From NCBI RefSeq assembly GCF_029784135.1, contig NC_073745.1, positions 314,392,787 to 314,456,786 on the forward strand: DNA of 64,000 nt. Reading direction: 5' to 3'. The DNA is from Toxorhynchites rutilus septentrionalis (taxonomy: Eukaryota; Arthropoda; Insecta; Diptera; Culicidae). Below, in pieces: positions 44,046-55,999 of the stretch (position 1 is its first letter; every line of letters starts with the position of its first letter). The notes beneath the pieces are model-generated. The model worked only from the letters and a program-made list of their open reading frames with translations. It did not search any database and was not told where the DNA came from. Made by a program: the position numbers and the translations under genes.

Positions 44046-46596
44046 TTGTAGATTAACGCAGTATTTTATTAACCATTTCAATAGAAAATCCAATTAATCT
44101 TATCCATCAGCATTCATTTGATTCCAAGAACTCTTCTGTAGGTTATTTTACTACAGGAAACAGTTTTGATGGAATGAAAAATTTCCCTTTTTCCAAAGAA
44201 TACTTTTTCAATAATACGATTATTCTAAAGTGACCAGATGGGCAGAGGTCTAACGCGGGACACAAAAAAACAAAACGTTATGTATATACGTTATGTGAAT
44301 ATAAACCATAGTTTAGCGATTTTAAACTGATCAGTATTATTTCTTTCTGAGTATCGGCACTCACTTGTGATTCTTCGGTGGTTTAGATTTTGTTTACGCC
44401 CGAAAATCACTCGCTCAATCAGAACATTTACGTCTGGCAAGCACGATTCAAATTCTACAATTTTCTTCAAATTACCGAATGGAATGCTCGAAAATTCCAA
44501 TTAATTTTTCATCGATTTTAGTGTTAACGTATGCATTTGAAAAAATTGACTAATTTCGGATAGCGATGAAAGATAATTTATAGGAATAAATTTTCCTTAA
44601 ATCTTACGTTTATTAAGTCTACAACAAAAATGATTCAAGGCTGTTGATTCACAGCAGCAGCACTGTCAAGCAACTTGATGATTTTTCCATACTGTAAGCT
44701 CCACCCCACAGCGAAGGAGTTGGACATCCTGAGGCCCTTTGTGTCCGCCTTACAAGGCCGATCTGGTATTTACAATATCATCTCTTTGCCGCTCCTTAAG
44801 CCGGGAGATCGAAGCAACCGACCAAACGGTTTTTTTAGGTTCATCCATTTAAGAAAATCAACATGATCAAATTGTGATATTGAAATATATTGATATCGCG
44901 GAACATTCTTTTTTCTTTTGCCAAAAGCTCCGGTTTCGATTTATCTTCTGTTAATGAGAAATTATGGTTTTTTTTTCTTCAATATCCGGTATCTGGTCGG
45001 ATACTAGGCAGGATACCGAATATCCGTTTCATCTCTAGATTAAACTGTTGTTAGTGCTTCCCGGTTGTAAAATAACTGTCTGCTCCTCATTGCTAGGTCT
45101 CTCTACTAGCTGACAAGAGAATCACAAAGGCGTGAGGGTTGTGATGCAGTTTTCGCTTCACTTCAGTAACTGAACAAAGGGTATTAACCCATTCACCTAA
45201 GATTTAATTTTCAACAGAGTGGATCAAACAAATATGCTTCGGTCGAACACGCATAGTACTATTTCACGACACTACTGAGCAGTGTCTTAGAATATCAACA
45301 AATATTCACGAGTAACGAATATGACATTATTTCAGTGTAGAAGCCTTTCTTTCAGTTCGAAACACACTGCCCTCATTATATTGATGACAATAACAAACGA
45401 GTTCATTTTGTCATATCGCTGATGCATGAACAAATTTGCTACAATGAATGAATGCGGCATTGAGTGGGGTTCATAACTTCGCTGTTATTTATACTTTGAA
45501 TATCAAAAGCAACAAATTGATATTCATCACATTTGAAATGATATTCGTTCTGGCATTGATTTTGTGTAAAAATTCAAAAATAAAAAATTGTCAGGCTGGA
45601 CCATTTAGAGAACAAAAACGCTAAAGTACGATGAAACGAACTTTGCAAGAAATCGCGCTGGATGTTGTCCGGCGAGACGGTAACAACGGCATAAATAAAA
45701 ACCAACCGCAAACAGCTGCCTCAGGTTTAAAGTAAACAACAGCTGACATTAATTTGGCTAAAATGAAATTCAATTCTGGCATCTTGAATAATCAACATGA
45801 AAATGACACTGGGTGGAAAAATAAACTTCAAAACATACTGAAGAACAAAAGTTCATTTGCTCATATTCACTGGTTGTCTGGATCTGTCATTTCGATTTTC
45901 ATTTGGAATATATAGGTTTTCGATGCGACCTAGCCCGAAAATCTATGCAGTTGAGCTTAGCGAAGATGATTTTTTTCAACACTGCTACTGAGCGTTTAAA
46001 AGCGCCCTATGATATCCAATAGCACAGCGTGAAAAAGTGAGGTACAACCATAATAGCATAACAACCAAAACATAACAACGTACAACCATAATAGGAACAT
46101 ATAGCAGCTCTGCTTTTCAGCTTTGCAGTGATTGTCTACAACCATAATAAGAACAGGCATCTTTCGATATTGCGATAATTGGCACGTAGACGTGAAATTG
46201 TACCTATTATGATAATACAGAAATACATGTTTATTCCGATAAAATCGTATAAATTGGTCGAATCACAACATCAAGAAGGTTGTAATGTATGCACCAACAC
46301 TGTGTTTGTATCAAAAGAGCCACTTCACAGCATAAACATCTCATTATTTTGATCGCATATTCCATAGCAAAATGCTAAGAAGCAAGCATCAATGGGACAC
46401 ACTATTTTCAAACTAAATTCTCTAATGAAAGAACAATGTTTCGCAAGAATCAAGAATCGACAAAGAAGACATTTTTGATGTTTAAAATCGTATTAGAGCC
46501 TTTAAAATTAGATATGCTTTCTAAACTAACAAAAAACTCACTCGTAATACCATAATTGGTACTATTGCGATGATAGGTACTTTTACACTTTTACGC
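44046..46596. other. Gene-free DNA
   Basis: No supported gene. At 44690-44830 a GC-richer patch has an open plus-strand frame (ELDILRPFVSALQGRSG) of unknown origin. Around 46040-46160 ACAACCATAATA occurs three times. Otherwise AT-rich and unremarkable. Confidence 0.45.
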
Positions 46597-46763
46597 AAAT
46601 GTAAATGTAGTATTTGTAGTAAATGTATGAGTATTTTTCATGCTAAATTTCTACAACGAATATTTTCGATGTTACACATTTTTGGTACAGATTTTTGGAC
46701 TAAAAAGTACAGATGAGTGAGATTTTTAACCCCTCTGGTAAAGATTTACATGTGGTGACACTG
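46597..46763 (-). mobile_element. hAT-like MITE, truncated copy, inverted
   Basis: It ends TGTGGTGACACTG at 46751-46763, one base off the terminal repeat of the 3778-4062 copy. Read on the minus strand it runs through the same blocks and stops after ACATTTGC, the same endpoint as 31872. Confidence 0.6.
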
Positions 46764-48055
46764 GTAGTGAGAACAATTCGGGATTCAGCGTGTTAACAAA
46801 GAATGCCAACTAATATATTAATCTGGACCAATGATTAGCCTCTCATTCAATCAATTGCTCTGTTTTCTTACAGCAAGATTTTTAAATGTGATATTTATAG
46901 AAGATTGTTAATTTCAAACAACCTTTTCGCCAACAATCAAGATCCAATTATAAATAATAAGATTATCAATCACATAGGTGTTGCAATGTACTGCTCAAAA
47001 TTTCCCATTCCCCTCCCGTTCGCTGGATACTAAAGGTATGATTCAATTATTAAAAATTCAATTATAATAATGAATCATTCAGGTGATTAATAATACTGCA
47101 TGGGTTGTTCATGCTGCTCCCGGTTTATAGAGTGGCATAAGTGTACCCGGAGAAATATAAATAATGAATAGCGCGCACAGTGCTAATTTCACACTGATTG
47201 AAATAATTTAGTGAGGCGTGTTGAGCTCATTGCATTCATCACATTATATGCCAAACTGGAGCGCCAACCGAGCGAGATTTTATTGGACGACAAACAACGC
47301 AATGTAACACGTCTGTTTACACAACTTTTTGTTTTCCTAAATCAAGATCAGCGCGCTCCTCGTGATATATTTTGAGACCGGAGAACGCAAAAATAAACAC
47401 TTCAGAGTGTGAAATTGTCACCGACCGTTGGATATATTTCAGATTCGTGTAGTGTACTGCCCAACGCTGTCGTGTTGTCGTCTTTCACTACTGCTGATGT
47501 TGGGTTATTTTTAAATTGAACGCATTTTCATTCAGTAACATGTGTGTTCCTATACTCTTCTCAGTTTTTATAGCAGTGGAACCTCGGAGCTACCTTTTAC
47601 GAATGCGTTATCATTGAAATCATTGTTTAGCATTGTTGTCATCTGGAGGACAAGGAAGGTTGTCATGAAACCATCATGACCTGAATTGTAGTCGCTCCGA
47701 TTTGAATTTAAAAAGGTTATTCTTAATGACAATGAATCTAGTTCAAATCCTACATCTTGTTTTGTTTGCAACGCCAGATAGACAATGTGCTCCCACGAAA
47801 TTTTCTGAAAGAATGGATGCGTAGATTTATATACACCCGCATGTACCTCCACCAGAAATATTCATCAATGGTTATATCTAGTGAAATTTAACTATGAGGT
47901 TGGGGGAAAAATTCATAATCATTCTGATAGATGCCTGCAGAGATCAACATATCACGTTCTATAAGTGAGGTGAGATATCACATTAAAACCTTAGCTCAGA
48001 CAGTTTTGTGATAGCTCAACTTAGTTTCGTTTGAACGCCCATGAAAAAAGACAAT
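46764..48055. other. Gene-free DNA
   Basis: No coding or RNA gene is recognised. The minus-strand frame at 47852-47568 has no family resemblance. Confidence 0.5.
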
Positions 48056-48162
48056 GGGCCTGATCACGAACATCACTTCACGGTGAAAACGAAATGAATT
48101 GTATGCGATTTGTACACATTTCATTCCGTTTTCACCGTGAAGTGATGTTCGTGATCATGCCC
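48056..48162. mobile_element. 107-bp foldback MITE (snap-back hairpin)
   Basis: The left arm begins GGGCCTGATCACGAACATC and the right arm is its reverse complement with about three mismatches over some 44 bp. A loop of about 20 bases separates the arms. AAT lies on both sides (48053-48055 and 48163-48165), a possible 3-bp duplication. GGGC ends and a 3-bp target recall PIF/Harbinger (Tourist-like) MITEs; this affiliation is inference. Confidence 0.8.
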
Positions 48163-48341
48163 AATGACATAATAAACTGTTAACTTGCCGAAAACGCTTA
48201 CCGGGCGGCTGTACCTGTGAATAGAGTTTGTTGTCTTAATAGTGGAACTGCCAATAACGCACACTTTCAATTTTTTGTCTGTTTCATTTTGATGATGTCA
48301 AAGATGCGTCGAACTCTAACCGACCAAATGCCGAAAGTGCC

Positions 48342-49078
48342 GTTAGAATAATATAAACTGTGTCAAGAGCCATGATGAGAATCCTTGCGCGAAAGAGCAC
48401 AAGTGTCTTCATTGCGGCGGGACTCCTCATGATCTTATTCAAAGCCCGGTGTACAAACAACGAGGGGAAAAACTCAAGCGTTCCTTAAAGGAACGTTCCA
48501 AGCGGACTTTTGCAGAAATGCTTAAGAGTTCCGTGCCAACGACACAGGACAATCCCTACTCCATTCTGCAGAACGACGAGCCTGTTGCTGACGCTCCCAA
48601 TGCCGGATGTTCCGGTACATCGCAGGGTGCCATCAGGAAAAGAAAAATTACTTCTTTTCCATCACTCCCCAGAAAGAATACCGAAACTTCCCAAGTTGGA
48701 ATGAAGCCTCGAACTAAACGTGCTGAGAATAGGCCGAAGCAAGTACCTCCCGGTTTACGTGGTCATGCTACCAACCAGGGGTCCTCAGCACTTCCCGGAA
48801 CAACAACGAACACGTCTGTTCCATTTTCGCGGTCGAAGCAACAGCCACTACCTGGCCTGCTTGCGCTTTCAGACCTTGTGGATAACATTTTAAATGCTTT
48901 AAATATAAATGATCCTCTTAAAAGCATAGTATTATGTTTGCTTCCGGTTGTGAGAACATTTTTGAAAGAAAAATGTGGCTTTTTAGCAGCGTTCATTTCC
49001 CTCGATGCCTTATTCAGCGCAAGAGGTCAAGGATTTGACCACTGTCATACAGTGGAATTGCAGAAGCATCATCCCTAA
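48342..49078 (+). CDS. I-type LINE ORF1 (gag-like), 5'-truncated
   Basis: This is the C-terminal part of the nucleic-acid-binding ORF1 protein. From 48359 the frame reads CVKSHDENPC and then KCLHCGGTPHDLIQSPVYK, the remains of CCHC zinc knuckles. The last Cys of the second knuckle is Ser here (HDLIQS). A basic, Ser/Pro-rich segment follows. The frame stays open to a stop at 49076-49078 and overlaps the ORF2 start at 49005 by 74 bases in another frame, as in other I elements. The N-terminal half was never copied. Confidence 0.75.
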
Positions 49079-52000
49079 ACTAGACCAATTTAAATTTTTA
49101 GTTCACAGTTCTAACTGTGATGTATTTTCTCTCTGTGAAACATGGCTTTGTTCAGCCGATGAGCTGAATTTTCACGATTTCAACATTATTCGCCTAGATC
49201 GTAACGACTCGTTTGGTGGCGTACTATTGGGGATCAAAAAACGTCACTCCTTCTATAGAGTCACTATCCCATCGATTACAGGCATTGAAGTTGTCGCTTG
49301 CCAGATACAAATCAATGGCAAAGAACTCTGCATTGCTTCGATATATATTCCTCCCAGGACTACGGTAGGCCGCCATCAGTTCTTTGATATTATCGAGGCA
49401 TTGCCGGAGCCGCGGTTAATCTTAGGTGACTTCAACTCCCATGGAACAGCATGGGGGTCACTCTACGATGACAACCGTGCCACGTTGATTTATGATCTGT
49501 GCGACAACTTCAACATGACAGTTTTAAATACTGTGGAAGCAACTAGGATAGCCAACCCTCCTGTACGGGCAAGCATGCTAGACATATCTCTCTGCTCTTC
49601 TTCATTATCCCTGGATTGCACATGGAAGGTAATCCAAGATCCCCACGGTAGTGATCACCTACCAATAATTTTATCGATCGCCAATGAATCAAAATCTAGT
49701 GAGTCAGTCGATATTGCGTATGACCTCACGAAAAATATTGACTGGAGAAAATTTGCAGAATTAATATCTGAAGCAATCATTTCGATGCATGAACTTCCTC
49801 CCCTTGAAGAGTATAATTTTATATCAAGTTTGATTTACGATAGCGCACATCAAGCTCAAAAGAAACGTGTACCGGCTACCACTTTCCGACGTCGTCCTCC
49901 ATCACTTTGGTGGGACAAGGAATGTTCAAAGGTCTACCTTGAAAAATCATCCGCTTTCAAAAAATTCAGGAAAACTGGATTAGTGGAATGGTTTCGAAAG
50001 TACCAAGCTCTAGAAGCCAAACTAAAAGGTCTGATTAAAGCAAAAAAGCGTGGATATTGGCGAAAGATCGTCAATGGTTTGTCAAGGGAGACCGCTATGA
50101 GTACTCTTTGGAATACGGCTAGGAGAATGCGTGGCTGGAACCATACCAATGAAAGTGAGGAATACTCTGACCGTTGGATTTTCAAATTTGCAAGGAAGGT
50201 TTGTCCCGATTCTGTTCCTGCACAAAGCGTCGTACGCGATATTCCGCTCCAATGCGATTATGAGAATTTTTCGATGGTAGAATTCTCAATTGCCCTCCTC
50301 TCAAGTAACAATTCAGCTCCTGGGTCGGACAAGATTAAATTCAACTTGTTGAAGAATCTTCCCGACTTGGCAAAACAGCGTTTGCTGAACTTGTTCAACA
50401 AGTTTCTGGAGCTGAATATTATCCCGCATGACTGGAGACAAGTGAGAGTGATAGCCATACGAAAACCCAACAAGCCGGCTTGCGATCACAACTCGTATAG
50501 GCCGATTGCAATGTTATCCTGTATTCGCAAATTGTTAGAGAAAATGATTCTACTTCGTTTGGACAAGTGGGTCGAAACGAACAATTTGCTGTTAAATACG
50601 CAGTTTGGCTTCCGCCGAGGTAAAGGGACGAATGATTGTCTCGCGCTGCTATCTTCTGAAATCCAAATCGCATTTGCTCGCAAAGAACAAATGGCTTCCG
50701 TTTTCCTCGATATCAAAGGGGCATTTGATTCAGTTTCCATGGAAATTCTCTCAGAGAAGCTTCATAATCGTGGACTTTCACCAATTCTGAATAATTTCCT
50801 GTACAATTTACTGTCAGAAAAGCACATGAATTTCTCTCATGGCAACTCAAAATCTTCTCGTTACAGTTTTATGGGCCTACCGCAAGGCTCCTGCCTAAGC
50901 CCCCTCTTGTACAGTTTTTACGTCAATGATATGGATGATTGTCTAACTAGAGACTGCACGCTGAGACAACTTGCAGACGATGGAGTTATTTCCATCACGG
51001 GTACTAATCCCGTCGCTCTGCAAAAGTCGTTGCAAGATACCCTGAACAATCTGTTCACGTGGGCCCTCAAGCTGGGTATCGAATTCTCTACGGAGAAAAC
51101 TGAAATGGTCGTTTTTTCTAGGAAGCATGAACCCGCCCAATTCCAGCTTTACCTATCCGGCAAAACGATCCAACACTCTATGTTTTTCAAATACCTGGGT
51201 GTATATTTTGATTCTAAATGTACCTGGGGGAGACACATTGCGTATTTGAAACAGAAATGCCAGCAAAGAATCAATTTTCTCCAAACAATAACCGGAACAT
51301 GGTGGGGTGCCCATCCAGGAGACCTCATTCAGTTGTACAAAACAACGATATTATCAGTGTTGGAATATGGCAGTTTTTGCTTCCGATCAGCTGCCAGGAT
51401 TCATATTCTAAAGCTGGAGAGGATACAATATCGTTGCTTGCGTATAGCCATGGGGTGTTTGCATTCGACACATACGATGAGTCTCGAAGTTTTGGCAGGA
51501 GTACCCCCGCTTACTCTTCGGTTCACAGAATTATCCTACAGATTTCTCATCCGTTGCAAGATCATGAATCCATTGGTGATTGATAACTTCGAAAATCTAC
51601 TCCAACTGACTCCTTAGTCAAGTTTTATGTCTTTATACCATGAGTACCTTACCCACGACGTGCACCCTTCACCAGGCATCTCCAACCAAGTTTGCTTCCC
51701 ATACTTTTGCAATTCCTCTGTCATTTTTGATCTGTCCATGCGACAAAAAATCCATGGAATATCAGATCACCTACGCTCCAGTGTTATTCCGTCGATATTT
51801 TCGGAAAAATATGGGAAAGTTGGATCTGATAAAATGTTCTTTACTGACGGTTCATACATAAACGGGTCCACTGGCTTCGGCATCTTCAATGAAAATTCCA
51901 GTGCCTCTTCCAAACTCAAAGATCCTTATTCCGTGTATGTCGCAGAAATGGGTGCGATATACTATGCTCTAGGGATCATTGAAACACTGCCCATCGACCA

Positions 52001-52706
52001 TTATTTTTTTTTTTCAGACAGTCTCAGCTCAATAGAGGCAATCCGCTCAATGAAAGTTGATAAACGCTCATCTTATTTCCTAACAAGAATAAGACATCTA
52101 TTGAGTGTTTTGGTCGAAAAATTATTTAAGATTACCTTAGCATGGGTTCCCTCTCATTGCTCGATTCCGGGGAATGAGAAAGCGGACTCGCTAGCTAAGG
52201 TGGGCGCTTCAGAAGGCACACTTTTTGAAAGGCAAATTGCCTATAATGAAGTTTTTCACATTCCTCGTCAGGACACACTCGTTAGTTGGCAGCGCATGTG
52301 GAGTGAAGAAGTTGTTAATTGGCAGGCAGAAGTTGGCAGCGCATGTGGTCGTTGGTTACACACGATTATCCCTAAGGTCTCGACGAGTGCATGGTTCAAG
52401 GGATTGAATGTAGGTCGTGATTTCATTCGCGTGATATCTCGGCTTATGTCCAATCACTACAACCTAAACGCGCATCTCTATCGCATTGGGCTCGCAGCAA
52501 ACAATCTTTGTGATTGTGGCGATGGCTACCACGACATCGAGCATGTTGTCTGGTCGTGTATCCGGTTCCATGCTGCTCGCTCTCAGCTCTCTAGAGCACT
52601 GAGAGCACAAGGCAGACAATCGGATATCCCCGTCCGGGATATCTTAGGTAGCCGTGATCCTGATCATTTTTTCATTTTTCATTTATTTCTGTATTGCGTA
52701 ACTTAA
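49005..52706 (+). pseudogene. I-type LINE ORF2 (EN-RT-RNase H) with one nonsense codon
   Basis: The start at 49005 is followed by an apurinic endonuclease: IQWNCRS, SLCETWL, LGDFNSHGTAWG and GSDHLPI. RT follows: RPIAMLSCIRKLLE, DIKGAFDSVS, LPQGSCLSPLLY and catalytic LADDG (near residue 657). The frame is open for 870 residues to a TAG at 51615-51617. The sister copy has CAG there, so this is a single-base nonsense change. The same frame then continues with RNase H: FFTDGSY, YVAEMGAI, FFSDSLSS and WVPSHCSIPGNEKADSLA. The last residues are replaced by sequence of the inserted LINE; the native end resumes at 57189 and stops soon after. Apart from the TAG and the insertion the ORF is intact, so the copy is young. 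Confidence 0.93.
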
Positions 52707-52816
52707 GACCTGAGTCTTTTCAATGTCACATCGGTAATCGTAAGGTAGAACAAGCGCATGTGAACACTATTATTAAAAACTATTAAAAATTTAACAATTA
52801 AAAGGTGAAAAAACTA

Positions 52817-55723
52817 TCAATTAAAATGCTCAATACATCCTCTCTTAAATGCTGTGAAAGAATTAATATTGGATAAACTGCTAGGTAAGTAATTCCAATG
52901 AGCTACACCTCGAACGAAAAATGAGTTCCCGTACTTCGACGTACGATGTCTTGGGAAAATATATTTTACAGATCTGTTACTTTGCATTATTTGTAGCTTA
53001 CTGTAAAGATAGTCAGGTTGTTTTGTTTTCGAAAGGCTGTGCAAAAATAAGCAACAACGTAGTTTACTAAAATTTACCAGGGGACACCCTATTAGGCGAT
53101 GCTGCAAGTGGGAAACATGGGAAAATCTGTTCAAATTGAATACATAGCGCACACACGAATTCAAAGCTACTTTTAACTTATTAAAAGAAACATTGGACAC
53201 GTCATCTAGTATGAAATCGCATGCTATAAAATACGGAAAAATAAGGCTTTTGAACAGTTTTAATTTGGTCTCTGTAGTAAGGAATGAAGAAGAAGTATAT
53301 AATGAACGTAAACACGCATAAATTTTCCCACATTGCGAAGACACATATTTATCCCATGCAAAATTTGATTGAATACGAATACCCAAACTGGTAGCATTTT
53401 CAACGAATTCAACTGTGTTGTTGTCTAAGATTAAAGATGGTTTCAAATAATTAAGAGAAATACTATTCGATATAAAAACTGCATTCGTTTTCGTGAAATT
53501 TAAAGTGAGCATATTTTTAGTGGACCAATCTAGGACCCTCTTCAAATCATCATTAATTTTCTGAGATATTTGGACAACAGAGGCACTATTACAATCAAAA
53601 TATAATTGTACATCGTCAGCAAAAAGATGAATATTGCCATGTTTTATTACTTCTGGGAGGTCATTAATATACATAGAAAACAAAATAGGTCCCAGAATAG
53701 ATCCTTGAGGAACCCCAGATGATACAGGAAGAAACTGGGATAAAATTTCATCGCTAAACACAGCTTGTATTCGATTACTCAAATACGATTTGATAAGATT
53801 AGAAGCATGAATGGAGAACCCAAAATTAGATCTCAGTTTCTGACATAAAATTTCATGCGATATTCTGTCGAAAGCTTTCGAGAAATCCAATAAAATTAGT
53901 ACAACCGGGCGACCCCTATCTAGTACAAGCCCAATATCGTCAATTATCTTGAGCATTGCTGTTTTAGTACTATGTTTTGTGCGATAACCAGATTGAAACG
54001 TATTCAACATATTGTTTCGGTTTATGTATCCACAGATGTTCATTCTGGCTATTTTCTCGAATACTTTCGATAAAGCACAAAGGATACTAATGGGCCGCAA
54101 ATTTTCCATTGTGTCTAATCCAGATTTTTTCTTGATTGGTATAACTTTTGATTTTTTCCAGGTATCCGGGAAAACGCTAGTTGTAAAAATCGTATTAAAA
54201 AGATGTGTTATAGGCTCAATTAAAATAGGGCAGATCGCCTTCAAGAATTTTATCGGTAACATATCGACTCCAAGAGCATTTGAATCAATGGAGTACATAG
54301 CGCTAATAACATCATTTTGATTAACTCTATCAAAATAAAAAGCATCATGAATAAGTGCATTTGAATCTGTTGAACCAGAAATTGCAGTATGATTAGCGGA
54401 AAAATTATTACAGAAATTAAAGTTGATTTCATCAGCTGTAAAATTAATCGCTGTTTGGGAAATTGATTGGCCAATACCAAGTTCCCTAAGATTTCTCCAC
54501 AATTCCTTCGGTGAAATTTTTGGATCAAGTCGGGAAGCAAAATAATCTTGTTTTGCTGTGCGTATTAGCCTGTTAACCTGATTACGAGCCCTTTTGAATG
54601 CTAGATGATCATTCAAGTCGTTACTGTTTTTCCATTTCTTGTATAATAAATCACGGTTTATGATAGCTCTGCTTATTATTGGGTTAAACCAAGGATTGTG
54701 CTTTTTATCACAAGAAAAAGTACGGATGGGAACAAATCTATCATGGAGATAAGTTAAAACATTATTTAAGAATTCAAGCTGCAGATTGGAGTCATCAACA
54801 CTATAAAAAGCACTCCAATCAAAGGAATTAAAAGCATCTATCAATGAATCAATGTGTATGGCTTTGTAATCACGATATTTGATTGGCTTTGAAGTTGGCA
54901 TGAAACCGAAATCGAGAGACACAAAAATTAAGTCATGGTTCGATAGTACCGGCACTTCAATTTGACCGAATCTCAACACTTTCGATGGTTCATTTGTGAT
55001 GAATAAATCGAGTTGCGAAGCTCCATTTCTATGAAAAAACGTAGGTTCATTACCTACACAATATAAGGAATGAGTATCCATGAGACTACAAAGCCTAGCA
55101 CTTTTGGGTGAACTGGTGTTCAACATGTTAGTGTTAAAATCACCCATGAAGAAAATATGCTTGTAGGTAAAACCATACGAAGACAATAAATTTTCCACTG
55201 TATCAGAACAGTCCATTTCTGGAGGGTTATACAAAGTTGTAATCATTAGTTTCTCATTTTGTACAATAACCTCTATTGTTATGAACTCTGTACCAGTCAC
55301 TCCTGTATCATTATTAGATTTTGAAATAACATTGAAGACGAGACCATTTTTTAAATAGAAACATACACCACCTCCTATTCGTCCAACACGATCATTTCGA
55401 ACAACACTATAACCATTGATAGTTACAATAGAGTCATTGATACTTTCGCTTAACCATGTTTCACTCACGCATATTATATCAACATTACTAACTGCCACGA
55501 TCTGACGTAATTCTTCAATTTTGCACAGCCTACGAGCACAAATACTTTGACTATTCACAGAACATATCGAAAGCTTTCCATTGTATAAGGCGGATTTCAT
55601 TACGGTCCCAGGAACGCACCAATTCGTTGAGGTGTAAAAATTGGAATCACTAGCCATTGCGTAAATAAGGAAAGGACACAGCAATAAAGAGAGGATAATA
55701 TATGAGCATTTTTTCGAAAACAC
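52817..55723 (-). CDS. CR1/Jockey-like LINE ORF2, endonuclease-reverse transcriptase, intact
   Basis: 968 uninterrupted residues (or 946 from the second Met at 55657). Endonuclease blocks: SVNSQSICARR, ICVSETWL, GDFNTNML and SNHDLIFVSL. RT blocks: RPISILCALSKVFEK, DFSKAFDRISHE, SSGVPQGSILGPILF and the catalytic HLFADDVQLY (near residue 701). There is no RNase H domain, unlike the I element around it. The enzyme would nick chromosomal DNA and prime reverse transcription of its own RNA. The clade (CR1, Kiri-like or another Jockey-group branch) is not certain. No stop or frameshift is seen, which is rare in this window. Confidence 0.93.
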   Translation of the reverse strand: MFSKKCSYIILSLLLCPFLIYAMASDSNFYTSTNWCVPGTVMKSALYNGKLSICSVNSQSICARRLCKIEELRQIVAVSNVDIICVSETWLSESINDSIVTINGYSVVRNDRVGRIGGGVCFYLKNGLVFNVISKSNNDTGVTGTEFITIEVIVQNEKLMITTLYNPPEMDCSDTVENLLSSYGFTYKHIFFMGDFNTNMLNTSSPKSARLCSLMDTHSLYCVGNEPTFFHRNGASQLDLFITNEPSKVLRFGQIEVPVLSNHDLIFVSLDFGFMPTSKPIKYRDYKAIHIDSLIDAFNSFDWSAFYSVDDSNLQLEFLNNVLTYLHDRFVPIRTFSCDKKHNPWFNPIISRAIINRDLLYKKWKNSNDLNDHLAFKRARNQVNRLIRTAKQDYFASRLDPKISPKELWRNLRELGIGQSISQTAINFTADEINFNFCNNFSANHTAISGSTDSNALIHDAFYFDRVNQNDVISAMYSIDSNALGVDMLPIKFLKAICPILIEPITHLFNTIFTTSVFPDTWKKSKVIPIKKKSGLDTMENLRPISILCALSKVFEKIARMNICGYINRNNMLNTFQSGYRTKHSTKTAMLKIIDDIGLVLDRGRPVVLILLDFSKAFDRISHEILCQKLRSNFGFSIHASNLIKSYLSNRIQAVFSDEILSQFLPVSSGVPQGSILGPILFSMYINDLPEVIKHGNIHLFADDVQLYFDCNSASVVQISQKINDDLKRVLDWSTKNMLTLNFTKTNAVFISNSISLNYLKPSLILDNNTVEFVENATSLGIRIQSNFAWDKYVSSQCGKIYACLRSLYTSSSFLTTETKLKLFKSLIFPYFIACDFILDDVSNVSFNKLKVALNSCVRYVFNLNRFSHVSHLQHRLIGCPLVNFSKLRCCLFLHSLSKTKQPDYLYSKLQIMQSNRSVKYIFPRHRTSKYGNSFFVRGVAHWNYLPSSLSNINSFTAFKRGCIEHFN

Positions 55724-55857
55724 TAATTACATAATTCATTTTTTTTTTTTTTCTAATAATGTGACGCATACAGTAAACAGTAGAGCTTATATTCCAGAAT
55801 CCACAGCATCCAGGTAAAAGTACCATCCACATTCAACAACAGCAGCAACAGCATAGG

Positions 55858-55905
55858 CGGCATCAGCAGCATCAGCAGCATCAGCAGCATCAGCAGCATC
55901 GGCAG
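55858..55905. repeat. 9-bp tandem repeat between LINE ORF1 and ORF2
   Basis: CATCAGCAG is repeated about five times on the plus strand, at the ORF1-ORF2 spacer of the nested LINE. It creates a short hydrophobic frame on the minus strand that is not a real gene. Confidence 0.8.
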
Positions 55906-55999
55906 GATCAGCAGCAACTCGAACAGACTTTTAGGAGGGGAGCGAATGGAATATGAGGATAGGAGAGAAAGGAAATGCAAAAACTAGTAAGGAACGGGT

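Noticed and set aside
55753..55980. Hydrophobic Leu/Met-rich frame between the nested LINE's ORFs
   Set aside because: It is the translation of the CATCAGCAG tandem repeat and its surroundings, not a membrane protein.
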